A stretch of 24,329 nt of DNA from JBMOLL01 sp049325415 (GTDB lineage Bacteria; Bacteroidota; Bacteroidia; Bacteroidales; GCA-2748055): the NCBI GenBank assembly GCA_049325415.1, contig JBMOLL010000007.1, positions 1 to 24,329 on the forward strand. Reading direction: 5' to 3'. Position numbers and translations under genes: made by a program. The notes beneath the pieces are model-generated. The model saw only the letters and a program-made list of their open reading frames with translations, did not search any database and was not told the origin of the DNA. Every line of letters starts with the position of its first letter. Position 1 is the first letter of the stretch. Positions 7,362-13,814 of the stretch are shown here, one piece after another.

Positions 7362-7718
7362 TCAGTCCCCCGGGTGCACGATCGTGTTCGGCTTTTTCAG
7401 GAAGGCATACACATAGATGTTATCGGATTCCCCTTCCAGGATCCCGCGATCCATCCCCAGGCTGCCCAGGGTTTTGATCACTACCCCGGCCTCCTCCTTC
7501 GATCTGGCCCGAAGGAATACGAAATAATGGGAAGTGTCCCCAAGGAGAACCCCGTGTTTCACCAGCCGACTGGTAGGGGATCCGGAGGCACCCACAATCC
7601 AGTTTGAAAAAGGCTCAGTACTCCTGAGTACGTGAACCGAAATGAATTTCACGATGACATATATTCCGAAGGGCCCATCGGTAGAGATACCTTGGGCCGG
7701 ATAACATAGTTCTTCCAT
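7362..7718 (-). CDS. Orphan 118-residue hypothetical protein
   Basis: 118 residues from ATG at 7718 with GGAG shortly upstream. The composition is protein-like: a beta-rich N-terminus (FGIYVIVKFISVHVLRST), a loop with conserved-looking SGSPTSRLVKHGVLLGDTSHYFVFL, then a helix RARSKEEAGVVIKTLGSLGMD and a final strand NIYVYAFLKK. The alternation of strand, strand, helix, strand suggests a small alpha/beta fold. No signal peptide or membrane segment. It stands alone between the structured leader and the AT-rich cargo. I do not recognise the family. The opposite strand is also open here over part of its length, so confidence is moderate. Confidence 0.55.
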   Translation of the reverse strand: MEELCYPAQGISTDGPFGIYVIVKFISVHVLRSTEPFSNWIVGASGSPTSRLVKHGVLLGDTSHYFVFLRARSKEEAGVVIKTLGSLGMDRGILEGESDNIYVYAFLKKPNTIVHPGD

Positions 7719-8084
7719 CTCCTGGCTTTTTGATCCAATAGTTTACTGTGAAGCAAAGTATTGTTGGAGGGTTAGTCTATGGGTGTTTCAATGGCTTCAG
7801 AACAAAAATAGGAAATGATTCAATACAGGGCAATAGTAAAAATACCTGGATCCCGGATGCCAGGTATCTACCTGGTCAGAACCGGCCGACAGGGTCCCGC
7901 CGGTCGAGGATCCTGGGGAGGTTTGTCATGGGTGGTGGTGCGGATATGGTGCTTTTGGCAGCTGGTGGATTTTTAAGAAGCTGTTATATAAGGTTGTATA
8001 AGATTTAAAGATCGTGTTTGTAGGACGAATTTAGAGATAATTAGAATGAAGTTTTTCGTAAAAACCCATTTATCCAGGATGCCG
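7719..8084. other. Non-coding stretch with two inverted repeats
   Basis: No convincing gene. There are two hairpin-forming segments: ATACCTGG (7842-7849) with CCAGGTAT (7860-7867), and ACCGGC (7881-7886) with GCCGGT (7899-7904). They lie next to each other and could form tandem hairpins in an RNA of either strand. The sequence turns AT-rich from about 7970, the left edge of the cargo. Confidence 0.4.
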
Positions 8085-8092
8085 TATCTTTG
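8085..8092 (+). promoter_or_regulatory. -7 box TATCTTTG for the 145-residue cargo gene
   Basis: TATCTTTG is an exact match to the Bacteroidota -7 consensus TAnnTTTG, 27 bases before the ATG at 8120. No good -33 TTTG is present at the usual distance. Confidence 0.6.
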
Positions 8093-8119
8093 TATTAATA
8101 ATAATTAATACCATATCAA

Positions 8120-8557
8120 ATGAACGCAATTGAACTAATCGAAAGACTAAAGAATGATCTGGAAATCATAAAAGCAGCAATGCGAAAAGTAAGATCTCAT
8201 GAAAGATATCTAGATGATATTGTAGAATATGCTAAAGGTTTTCGAGAAAACGATTTTACACTTGAAGAGAATTGGATATCAATAACCTTAGAGCATTTGC
8301 CTCTTGAGTTAGGCTACATTGTCAACCTGTTGAATAATAATATATTGAAAGCAGAATTGGAGAACAACAATCGTCTTAATCCTTTAGTTCTTCTAAAATG
8401 GTTAGAAAGTAGTTCTGATATATTTATTGACAATATTGAGAGACTTGAACAACGGAACAATGAGCTAAATGAAATTATTATAAACAGATTGGATATGATT
8501 AATTTTGAAGCCTTTAGGATTAAAAGGTTACTGAGTAATGTAGAATTTAAAGGTTAA
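8120..8557 (+). CDS. AT-rich cargo gene, 145-residue helical protein of unknown function
   Basis: 145 residues, soluble, almost entirely helical with long heptad-like stretches (MNAIELIERLKNDLEIIKAA at the start, DNIERLEQRNNELNEIIINR near the end), so a coiled-coil protein is likely. No recognised domain. The gene has its own promoter-like box, runs opposite to the phage-type genes and is much richer in A and T than its flanks, which are signs of a separately acquired cargo gene. A strong hairpin follows the stop. It may be an accessory or immunity-type gene, but no motif shows this. Confidence 0.72.
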   Translation: MNAIELIERLKNDLEIIKAAMRKVRSHERYLDDIVEYAKGFRENDFTLEENWISITLEHLPLELGYIVNLLNNNILKAELENNNRLNPLVLLKWLESSSDIFIDNIERLEQRNNELNEIIINRLDMINFEAFRIKRLLSNVEFKG

Positions 8558-8576
8558 TTTATTTATAGAAAATATG

Positions 8577-8600
8577 TTTGGGGGCTTTTCAGCCCCCAAA
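8577..8600. terminator. Strong hairpin after the 145-residue cargo gene
   Basis: TTTGGGGGCT (8577-8586) pairs with AGCCCCCAAA (8591-8600) around a TTTC loop: a perfect 10-bp stem. It begins 19 bases after the stop codon. No long T tract follows on the plus strand, so it is better described as a transcript-end hairpin than a classic intrinsic terminator. Confidence 0.55.
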
Positions 8601-8605
8601 AATTA

Positions 8606-8692
8606 AGCTAGCCTTTGGCAATGATGACATAGCGGAAGGCCTCCAGTTCCAGAAACTCGGTTCCGAGCTTCGATGTTGTTACCCTCTGTACA
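8606..8692 (-). pseudogene. Possible gene-end fragment at the cargo boundary
   Basis: The minus strand reads TTSKLGTEFLELEAFRYVIIAKG then a stop, with codon use and base composition like the phage-type genes. The frame runs on upstream into AT-rich sequence that does not look like the same protein. It may be the 3' end of a gene cut when the AT-rich cargo was acquired. This is inferred from composition only. Confidence 0.25.
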
Positions 8693-9096
8693 TTTATCAT
8701 TGTTGTGATGAACTGATGTACCAGGTAAATTGCTGTGAAATGGATACACTTTAGCCATAATGTAGCTTTTTTAAAATGAACTTGGTAAACTGAAAGGACA
8801 GAAACTGCCCATAATAAGAGCATTTTTCAAGAGAGCATCAACGTTCTAGCACTATCTAAAAGATCCAGAGACAGAGTGGAAGTGTTTGAAATCCAGAAGA
8901 AAGTTAAGTCAATATTTTGTGCCAAACAATTTTCCAGATGTTTTTTGCTTTTTGACTTGTCAAAAAAAGAAATGATTTGTTTTGAATTTCTGGTTTTTGC
9001 CATAACTTCCTATTGGAATTTATATTATGGATTATCGTTAATTTATTTTGAAAACTGAAAGCAAAAACCACCTTGCTCTAAACACTCAATTAAGCC
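8693..9096. other. AT-rich gap before the membrane-protein gene
   Basis: About 400 bases with no supported gene. Short open frames exist on both strands (for example plus strand 8876-9058), but they are low-complexity, lysine- and phenylalanine-rich and start without recognisable signals. The last 60 bases should contain the start signals for the gene at 9097; TTATTTTG near 9041-9050 is the nearest thing to a -7 box. Confidence 0.4.
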
Positions 9097-10230
9097 ATGA
9101 AAGAGGATAATGACAAAAATCAAAAGGAGTTAAATGAAGAACAAGTCTCTGCATTATCGAAATATATTGATGATGTAAATAGACGAAATGAAAAACAAGA
9201 AAGGCGTTTAGCCAAGAAACGGGATCGAAAAGTTAATTGGAGAAGATTGCTTAGACATATTGGTGTTTATTCTCAGCCTTTTATCGGTATTGGTTACTTA
9301 GTGCTAAGTGGATATAAGCTTGTACATGTTTGTTCGCCTTGGGACCAAGTATTTAACACAATTGCAGTTGTACTTATAGGAAGTGGTTTGTTGACAATTG
9401 TGATGACCGTACTAAAAGTATTTTCTTATTTTGAGGAGGAGCTATCTAATATTTTATACGGCAAGGAATTTTTAAAAGATAGACAGGACCTCCCAATACT
9501 CTGGTCAAATGTCACTGAAGCTCTATATCATCAGAGATTTCCGAAAATTGCAAAGAAAATCCATACTTTATTAGAGGATCATTACTTCAAAGCGAGTAAT
9601 AATTACTATTCTTCCTATATTGATTTGAAACTGAATTTAATTGATCAGGGAGATGGTTACGTAATAACAAAAGACGCAATTGTTCAAAAAATCAATGTGG
9701 CTGATCTATCACTTAAAAGATTTCCAATTTCATCAAATTTAGATTGTGATCTATCTGAGAAAGATAATCCTATATCATATAATAGGCTTCTTGAATTAAA
9801 AATAAATGGGAAGCTAATTTATAAATATAAAGAAGGAGATGATAAAGAAAAACTAATTATAAGAGAGGTATCCTCATATAAAATTACTCTCACCAGGGAC
9901 ATGGACGAGTCAGGAAGGTTCCTTAAGAATAAAATGGATTATTTTCTCGACGTAATGGGAGAGCAACAATACACTATTGAAAGGATTGTGGAGAAAAAGT
10001 TCAATCTGTATTATAATCCCATGAAGAAATTTGTTGCAAATCAGATATATAGAAGGATGTCAGTCCTTATTACATATTCAGATTCTCTATTTGTCGATTA
10101 CGCTGGTTGTGGTACTATCGACAGTTTTATTGAAAGAGATCCAGCTGGCGTATGTAATTTACACCTTGAATATAACGGAATAATTCTTCCTAAACAAGGA
10201 ATAGTAATTGGAATTGCCCGAAAGCCTTAA
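9097..10230 (+). CDS. AT-rich cargo gene, 377-residue membrane-anchored protein, unknown
   Basis: 377 residues. The first 50 are strongly charged and coiled-coil-like (NRRNEKQERRLAKKRDRK), then come two predicted transmembrane helices, about 55-77 (GVYSQPFIGIGYLVLSGYKL) and 86-108 (FNTIAVVLIGSGLLTIVMTV). The remaining 270 residues are soluble, mixed alpha/beta, and by the positive-inside rule should lie in the cytoplasm with the basic N-terminus. I see no enzymatic motif. A short membrane hairpin with a large cytosolic sensor or effector part is common among anti-phage membrane effectors, but this is only an architectural parallel. The gene is AT-rich, plus-strand and isolated among minus-strand phage-type genes, so it is best read as horizontally acquired cargo. 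Confidence 0.78.
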   Translation: MKEDNDKNQKELNEEQVSALSKYIDDVNRRNEKQERRLAKKRDRKVNWRRLLRHIGVYSQPFIGIGYLVLSGYKLVHVCSPWDQVFNTIAVVLIGSGLLTIVMTVLKVFSYFEEELSNILYGKEFLKDRQDLPILWSNVTEALYHQRFPKIAKKIHTLLEDHYFKASNNYYSSYIDLKLNLIDQGDGYVITKDAIVQKINVADLSLKRFPISSNLDCDLSEKDNPISYNRLLELKINGKLIYKYKEGDDKEKLIIREVSSYKITLTRDMDESGRFLKNKMDYFLDVMGEQQYTIERIVEKKFNLYYNPMKKFVANQIYRRMSVLITYSDSLFVDYAGCGTIDSFIERDPAGVCNLHLEYNGIILPKQGIVIGIARKP

Positions 10231-10344
10231 AGGAGATTTGTTAAAAGATATTAAAATCCTTTCATTCACGATTAATGTTACCTATATTTCGGCATAACAT
10301 TTGTTATAAGAAAGCGGCACTAAGTTATTTTAGTCAAAAAAATG

Positions 10345-10374
10345 TATGTTTCGAAAAAAAAAACAATACTTTTG
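10345..10374 (+). promoter_or_regulatory. Promoter with -7 box TACTTTTG, upstream of a short transcript
   Basis: TACTTTTG at 10367-10374 matches TAnnTTTG exactly, with an A-run just before it and a partial -33 (TATG, 10345-10348) 18 bases upstream. No long gene follows; the next clear element is the terminator at 10480. Confidence 0.55.
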
Positions 10375-10380
10375 CAATCT

Positions 10381-10513
10381 TTTTAAGAAAGAACTCGTAT
10401 TATTACATATCACTAAACTATGCGGCTATGAAGAATGTAGATGAAGGCATCGGCTAAGTCTTACCGAGTAAAGATTTTACGCCTTAGGTAAAACCTGAGG
10501 CGTTTTCTTTTAT
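10381..10513 (+). ncRNA. Candidate small RNA of about 130 bases
   Basis: The interval is defined by the promoter at 10345-10374 and the terminator at 10480-10513. Its only open frame with a start inside it is a nine-codon ORF at 10428-10457 (MKNVDEGIG). It could be an independent sRNA, a short-peptide mRNA or a leader attenuator without its downstream gene. The transcript boundaries are inferred. Confidence 0.4.
10480..10513 (+). terminator. Intrinsic terminator
   Basis: CGCCTTAGGT (10480-10489) pairs with ACCTGAGGCG (10493-10502) with one T-G wobble, around an AAA loop, and is followed by TTTTCTTTTAT. It also closes the plus-strand cargo region. Confidence 0.82.
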
Positions 10514-10549
10514 AATCAACTAGATAGAACCTTATTCTCCCTCTACTTA

Positions 10550-10642
10550 GCACACTTAAGAACAATATCACCGGACTCAAATTCCTGCTGATCGGCCAGG
10601 TCGTCAAAGTAGTTCATCAGGTACTCTATAACCATTTTTCTT
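10550..10642 (-). pseudogene. Possible short gene fragment upstream of the cargo
   Basis: The minus strand encodes MVIEYLMNYFDDLADQQEFE followed by SGDIVLKCAK and a stop: 30 residues with phage-gene-like composition. The phrase GDIVL also occurs near the N-terminus of the 210-residue-type protein encoded at 10826-11428 (QPGDIVLFQF), so this may be a truncated relative or an independent tiny gene. Weak evidence. Confidence 0.25.
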
Positions 10643-10825
10643 CATTTGCCCAGATTTCGCATGATTTTCAGCAATTATCAGCGCAATCCTGGTGCAATTT
10701 CATTCCATCAAAATTAAGATCACAGAAAAATAAACCCATCCAGGAAATGTAATATCGGGGTGTATAGACGAAAACGCATTTTAAAGGCCTAAATTTCGAG
10801 TTTCACCCTTATCAGGACGTCCACT
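10643..10825. other. Gap between cargo and the phage-type operon
   Basis: About 180 bases downstream of the last gene of the long minus-strand operon. I see no gene and no convincing terminator for that operon in it. Confidence 0.4.
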
Positions 10826-11428
10826 TCATTTGAGTGGGTGATCGTAAAAAATACCCCTACGAGCTAAAGCGTGGGTGAAGAATTCGTGAAGTGTTCCTGG
10901 CTTGTTTTGGATGATCGCTCCCGGGACGGGAGTGCCGGTTGCCTGGTTGATGATGGTTACATTCTCTGATTCCAGGTAATCAGTGAAGGCTTCGAGGGTG
11001 GCAGTGATGGCTTTTTTGAGGATGTCGCTTGTTGACTGGCCAGGTAGTTCACAAGAGCTGCCGATAATTTCAAACATAGTTCTCTTGTAGGGCTTTGCCT
11101 TTCGATAGGCTCTAAGCAAGGTCTTAACAGGAGGGGTAGTTCGCCAGTGGCCAAGGATGTTCCAGTAATCCATCCACTCGGCGAAATCCTCTATTTCAAT
11201 AGTCTTGTGAGAGTACTTGTTCACAGCATAATTGAAAGACTTATAATTCACGTATAATACAGACAGCGCCATATCTACAACGTCAATTCCAACTATTACG
11301 GCAAGTTCCGGTTTAGCATATTCATAACTTGATGGATCCAATGGTGTAACGTCTTTCATGAATTGGAACAGCACAATATCACCGGGCTGAAGATCAGAGT
11401 ATATATTTTCGAGAGTTTTCATTTTCAT
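10826..11428 (-). CDS. Last gene of the phage-type operon, about 200 residues, unknown
   Basis: 200 residues from ATG at 11428 (MKMKTLENIYSDLQPGDIVLFQF). The open frame extends to 11458, but that part overlaps the previous gene, whose stop is four bases before the chosen ATG. The N-terminal third reads like a small beta-barrel (GDIVLFQF...PELAVIVGIDVVDMALSVLYVNY), the middle is helical and basic (KTLLRAYRKAKPYKRTMFEI), and the C-terminus ends in GTLHEFFTHALARRGIFYDH. I recognise no family. It is the promoter-distal end of the run of minus-strand genes from the tape measure protein onwards. Confidence 0.7.
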   Translation of the reverse strand: MKMKTLENIYSDLQPGDIVLFQFMKDVTPLDPSSYEYAKPELAVIVGIDVVDMALSVLYVNYKSFNYAVNKYSHKTIEIEDFAEWMDYWNILGHWRTTPPVKTLLRAYRKAKPYKRTMFEIIGSSCELPGQSTSDILKKAITATLEAFTDYLESENVTIINQATGTPVPGAIIQNKPGTLHEFFTHALARRGIFYDHPLK

Positions 11429-11432
11429 AATC

Positions 11433-11876
11433 TCAGTTTTTGTTGACGTTAGTTGCATACTCGCTCAACCTGGTCCTCAGATCCTCCACCTTCCTGGCGA
11501 ACTTGGGGTAGTGGGAAATGAAGAACCGCCCGTTTCGGTATAGGTAGGAAACCTGCGTGGGCAAGCAATCTAGAACTTCAGAGAGTTTGCGCCGGAGGCC
11601 GTCTGTTGTTCTGGCCTTATTCCCCAGCAAAGATTCCGGGTCATAAAGCCCGGTAATAGCCATGATGAAGACTGTTCTGAATTCTGTTTTCTCCTTCGTA
11701 CTCCGGGGGGCTTCTGCTATTTCCTGGTAGATCCGGTAAAGGTGGGGGATCAGGTCGAGGTTTTTGAATGCAGGTTGGAGTTTAACGAGCAATTCCTTTG
11801 CTATTGCAGGGTAAGTCTGTTCCAGCTTTCTTCCCAGGCGATAATAGTTGATGCTGCCTCTTTTAAGGTCTTCCAT
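11433..11876 (-). CDS. Small 'LYDP' helical protein, paralogue of 14996-15421
   Basis: 147 residues, helical. The centre reads TEFRTVFIMAITGLYDPESL and is followed by GLRRKLSEVLDCLPTQVSYL then YRNGRFFISHYPKFARKVEDL. The second segment looks like a helix-turn-helix (SEVLDCLPTQVSYLYRNGRF), so DNA binding is plausible. The 141-residue protein at 14996-15421 has the same layout (GTAVILTLYDPDVL, then GLKDYMAELFEVSRSSVTML), so the two are paralogues within one operon. Proteins of this type occur in Bacteroidota prophages to my recollection, with no established role. A regulatory or packaging-related job is a guess from context: it sits two genes after the small terminase. Confidence 0.72.
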   Translation of the reverse strand: MEDLKRGSINYYRLGRKLEQTYPAIAKELLVKLQPAFKNLDLIPHLYRIYQEIAEAPRSTKEKTEFRTVFIMAITGLYDPESLLGNKARTTDGLRRKLSEVLDCLPTQVSYLYRNGRFFISHYPKFARKVEDLRTRLSEYATNVNKN

Positions 11877-11894
11877 GTTGTTGTGGTGTAGGGG

Positions 11895-12110
11895 TTATTC
11901 AAGATTTTGGTTCAGGAACTCAGCAATAGGGCCCCGGACAATGACCGGCCGGGGATCTCCAGTGCTGGACACTTTCATCAGATCGAGAAAGGTCTCGATG
12001 ATCACAGCCCCGCGGCAGGCCTCCCTGAACTCCTGAGGGGTGATCTCTCCCTGCTCAAAAGCTTTCAGGAGCTTGATCTTTTCTTCCCGGGAAAGGTTAC
12101 TGGTTGCCAT
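11895..12110 (-). CDS. 71-residue hypothetical protein after the small terminase
   Basis: 71 residues (MATSNLSREEKIKLLKAFEQ at the start). The first half is helical and resembles a short SHOCT- or HTH-like oligomerisation helix (EQGEITPQEFREACRG); the C-terminal half is loop-like (VSSTGDPRPVIVRGPIAEFL). The start codon overlaps the end of the small-terminase gene by 14 bases, so the two are probably co-translated. No recognised family. The opposite strand is also open, but position and overlap favour this strand. Confidence 0.62.
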   Translation of the reverse strand: MATSNLSREEKIKLLKAFEQGEITPQEFREACRGAVIIETFLDLMKVSSTGDPRPVIVRGPIAEFLNQNLE

Positions 12111-12570
12111 CCTTCAAAGTCTTTTTGAGTATTCCCTCGATGATGTGGTCCAGCTGGTCGTCGGAGAGATCCTCATAATTGATGGAGATTTCCTGTTTGT
12201 CCCGCCATTTATCCGGCCGCCGGTTCTTGAGCCAGAAGATGGCGGCCACCACATCCGGTGCCACCTCCCTGGTGACAATCTTTTTCTCGGTGACCTCCTC
12301 CTTTTCCTTGGCCACCCGGGTTGTGGTGTGGGTCTCGGTAAAGGAATAGCCCAGGGCGCGTTTGAGCAGAGCATTTTCGACCTCAAAGTCAACCGGGGCC
12401 TTCCCCCGTTTTATGGCCTCCGAAAACTCCGGGTGAGCTTTCTGGTATTCATATAGGGTTGACTCACTGATCCCCAGCCTGGCAGCGATCTGCTTATCAG
12501 TAAAACCTTCCCTGGCCAGCCCTTCAGCCAGCACAGGGAAGGAGGAGTTATATTTAGAAAACCGAGCCAT
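12097..12570 (-). CDS. Phage terminase small subunit-like protein (TerS)
   Basis: 157 residues, a normal TerS length. Residues about 21-48 form a helix-turn-helix (EGFTDKQIAARLGISESTLY, then EYQKAHPEFSEAIKRGK). The next helices (DFEVENALLKRALGYSFTET) and the closing DVVAAIFWLKNRRPDKWRDK at about 106-125 are the usual TerS signature, including the R-R/D-P-D-KWRDK motif. TerS recognises the pac or cos site and hands DNA to the large subunit TerL. No TerL is encoded in the island, so a helper's TerL would be needed. In phage satellites such as SaPIs, a resident TerS redirects packaging in just this way; that use here is inference. It is three bases from the gene before and overlaps the one after. 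Confidence 0.8.
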   Translation of the reverse strand: MARFSKYNSSFPVLAEGLAREGFTDKQIAARLGISESTLYEYQKAHPEFSEAIKRGKAPVDFEVENALLKRALGYSFTETHTTTRVAKEKEEVTEKKIVTREVAPDVVAAIFWLKNRRPDKWRDKQEISINYEDLSDDQLDHIIEGILKKTLKDGNQ

Positions 12571-12572
12571 GT

Positions 12573-12821
12573 CTATAATTCCTTTTGAGGTTCTTTTTCA
12601 CCAAATAAATTGATTGCATGACTTTCGTCTTTAGAGATGAACTCGTTATCATAGAGCTCTTTGTATTCCTTCTCTTGCAAGATCCCTGAATCTTTGGTGA
12701 ATTCTCCTGGAGATTTGGACATATTACTTTTGAAATAGTCCAGGATTTTGGCATGATCCATACCTGCATCAATGCAATCCCTTAGGATATCTGCTACCTG
12801 TGTTTGGTTAAAGAACTTCAT
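12573..12821 (-). CDS. 82-residue protein, tandem duplicate (copy 2)
   Basis: 82 residues. It aligns with the preceding gene along its first 55 residues: MK-FNQT-V--IL--CI-AGMD--K-LDYF-S-MS--P-EFTKD is common to both (MKFFNQTQVADILRDCIDAG here). The C-terminal halves differ, this one being KELYDNEFISKDESHAINLF. Small, acidic, helical, no known family. It lies between its duplicate and the small terminase with gaps of 10 and 2 bases, so it belongs to the same transcript. Tandem duplication with divergent tails suggests either separate partners or recent functional divergence. Confidence 0.72.
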   Translation of the reverse strand: MKFFNQTQVADILRDCIDAGMDHAKILDYFKSNMSKSPGEFTKDSGILQEKEYKELYDNEFISKDESHAINLFGEKEPQKEL

Positions 12822-12831
12822 CCGCTTTAGT

Positions 12832-13080
12832 TCACAGGTTATCGTTGTTCACAGGTTTCCCCTTCTCATCCACCAGGGGGATGGAGTGGTCTCCTTCTCC
12901 TTCCCCGTTGAACATCTTCAGGTAGTCATCCTCATTCAGGTTGTTGATGTCCTTGGTGAACTCCTCCGGGGTCTGGGACATGTCACTGCCGAAATAGTCC
13001 AGCATCTTGCTCTTATCCATACCGGCAGCGATGCAATTGCCCAGGATCTCTTTTACTTCTGTTTGGTTGAAAGTCTTCAT
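12832..13080 (-). CDS. 82-residue protein, tandem duplicate (copy 1)
   Basis: 82 residues beginning MKTFNQTEVKEILGNCIAAG. Its N-terminal 55 residues are homologous to the next gene by direct reading; its tail (MFNGEGEGDHSIPLVDEKGK) is glycine- and acid-rich and unrelated. No recognised domain, no membrane segment. Conserved features across the two copies are the FNQT motif, the C-I/A-AGMD segment, the LDYF motif and EFTKD. It follows the 234-residue gene by 17 bases. Confidence 0.72.
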   Translation of the reverse strand: MKTFNQTEVKEILGNCIAAGMDKSKMLDYFGSDMSQTPEEFTKDINNLNEDDYLKMFNGEGEGDHSIPLVDEKGKPVNNDNL

Positions 13081-13097
13081 CTTGATTGGTTTTGAGG

Positions 13098-13802
13098 TTA
13101 TTTACTCAGTGCTTCCTTGAACTGTTTGGTATCAAACCAATCCGGTTCGAACTCGATCCCGTCGGGAACACGGAACACTCTCCCGGATCCCAGGGTCCCA
13201 GGGCCGGAATCTTTCGCCTTTTCCTCCCGGTGTTTGTAGGTGAAATAGTTCTTGACATTGGCACCAAAGAGTCCGGAGAATTCCTGAATTCCAGGTAACT
13301 CATTTTTCTGCAGGATCCCGGCCAGCTTATTGAAGGCTGCCTCAAAAGCTTTGAAAGCTTCATAGAGTTCAATCTCCTTTTCCGTGGTCAGGTAGATTGA
13401 GTACTGCTCCTCGAAATCGGAAGCCGCCGGCATGATGGCCTTTCCTTTCTTGATGGCGATGTTATCCGGGAAGATACCGGTGCGCATGAATTCATCCTTC
13501 AGCTCTTTGCAGATCGTGGAAAAGTTCCCGGTGATCTGTTCGGCCTTGGCGGAAAAAGTGCTGTTTATAACAGAATTGTCCACGCCGGTCTTTTTGAGAT
13601 CCTCCTGCAGCTTCAACCGGATCATCTTCCGGATATGATCCTGCCCTTCCTGGTATACCCCGGTCAAGATATCGAGGGAAAGGGAGAATCCCTGTTCTTT
13701 CAGTTGGGCGCCCAGCTGATTGACCTTTTCGTTTATGGCCCTATGCTGCCTCAGTTTCTCATCAATGGCTTTTTGATCGGTGAAAATTTTCAGTTTACTC
13801 AT
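13098..13802 (-). CDS. 234-residue phage-type protein, unknown
   Basis: 234 residues, rich in helices over the first 170 residues, including long charged helices (KAIDEKLRQHRAINEKVNQL; HIRKMIRLKLQEDLKKTG), with a proline- and glycine-containing C-terminal section (GTLGSGRVFRVPDGIEFEPD). No signal peptide. Its place directly after the MuF-type head protein, where phages often carry scaffold-, capsid- or protease-related genes, suggests a morphogenesis role, but the sequence does not look like a capsid protein or a protease (no catalytic motif seen). A scaffolding-like helical protein is one possibility. Unknown otherwise. Confidence 0.68.
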   Translation of the reverse strand: MSKLKIFTDQKAIDEKLRQHRAINEKVNQLGAQLKEQGFSLSLDILTGVYQEGQDHIRKMIRLKLQEDLKKTGVDNSVINSTFSAKAEQITGNFSTICKELKDEFMRTGIFPDNIAIKKGKAIMPAASDFEEQYSIYLTTEKEIELYEAFKAFEAAFNKLAGILQKNELPGIQEFSGLFGANVKNYFTYKHREEKAKDSGPGTLGSGRVFRVPDGIEFEPDWFDTKQFKEALSK

Positions 13803-13814
13803 AACAATACAGGT

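Noticed and set aside
7127..7607. Overlapping ORFs on both strands (74, 142 and 76 codons)
   Set aside because: Mutually overlapping; composition is not protein-like compared with the 118-codon frame at 7362-7718.
8876..9058. 60-codon plus-strand ORF in AT-rich DNA
   Set aside because: Low-complexity composition, no start signals, and no hint of conservation.
10275..10457. 60-codon plus-strand ORF
   Set aside because: Contains the promoter and a poly-A run, and its residues follow base composition; only the short transcript is retained.
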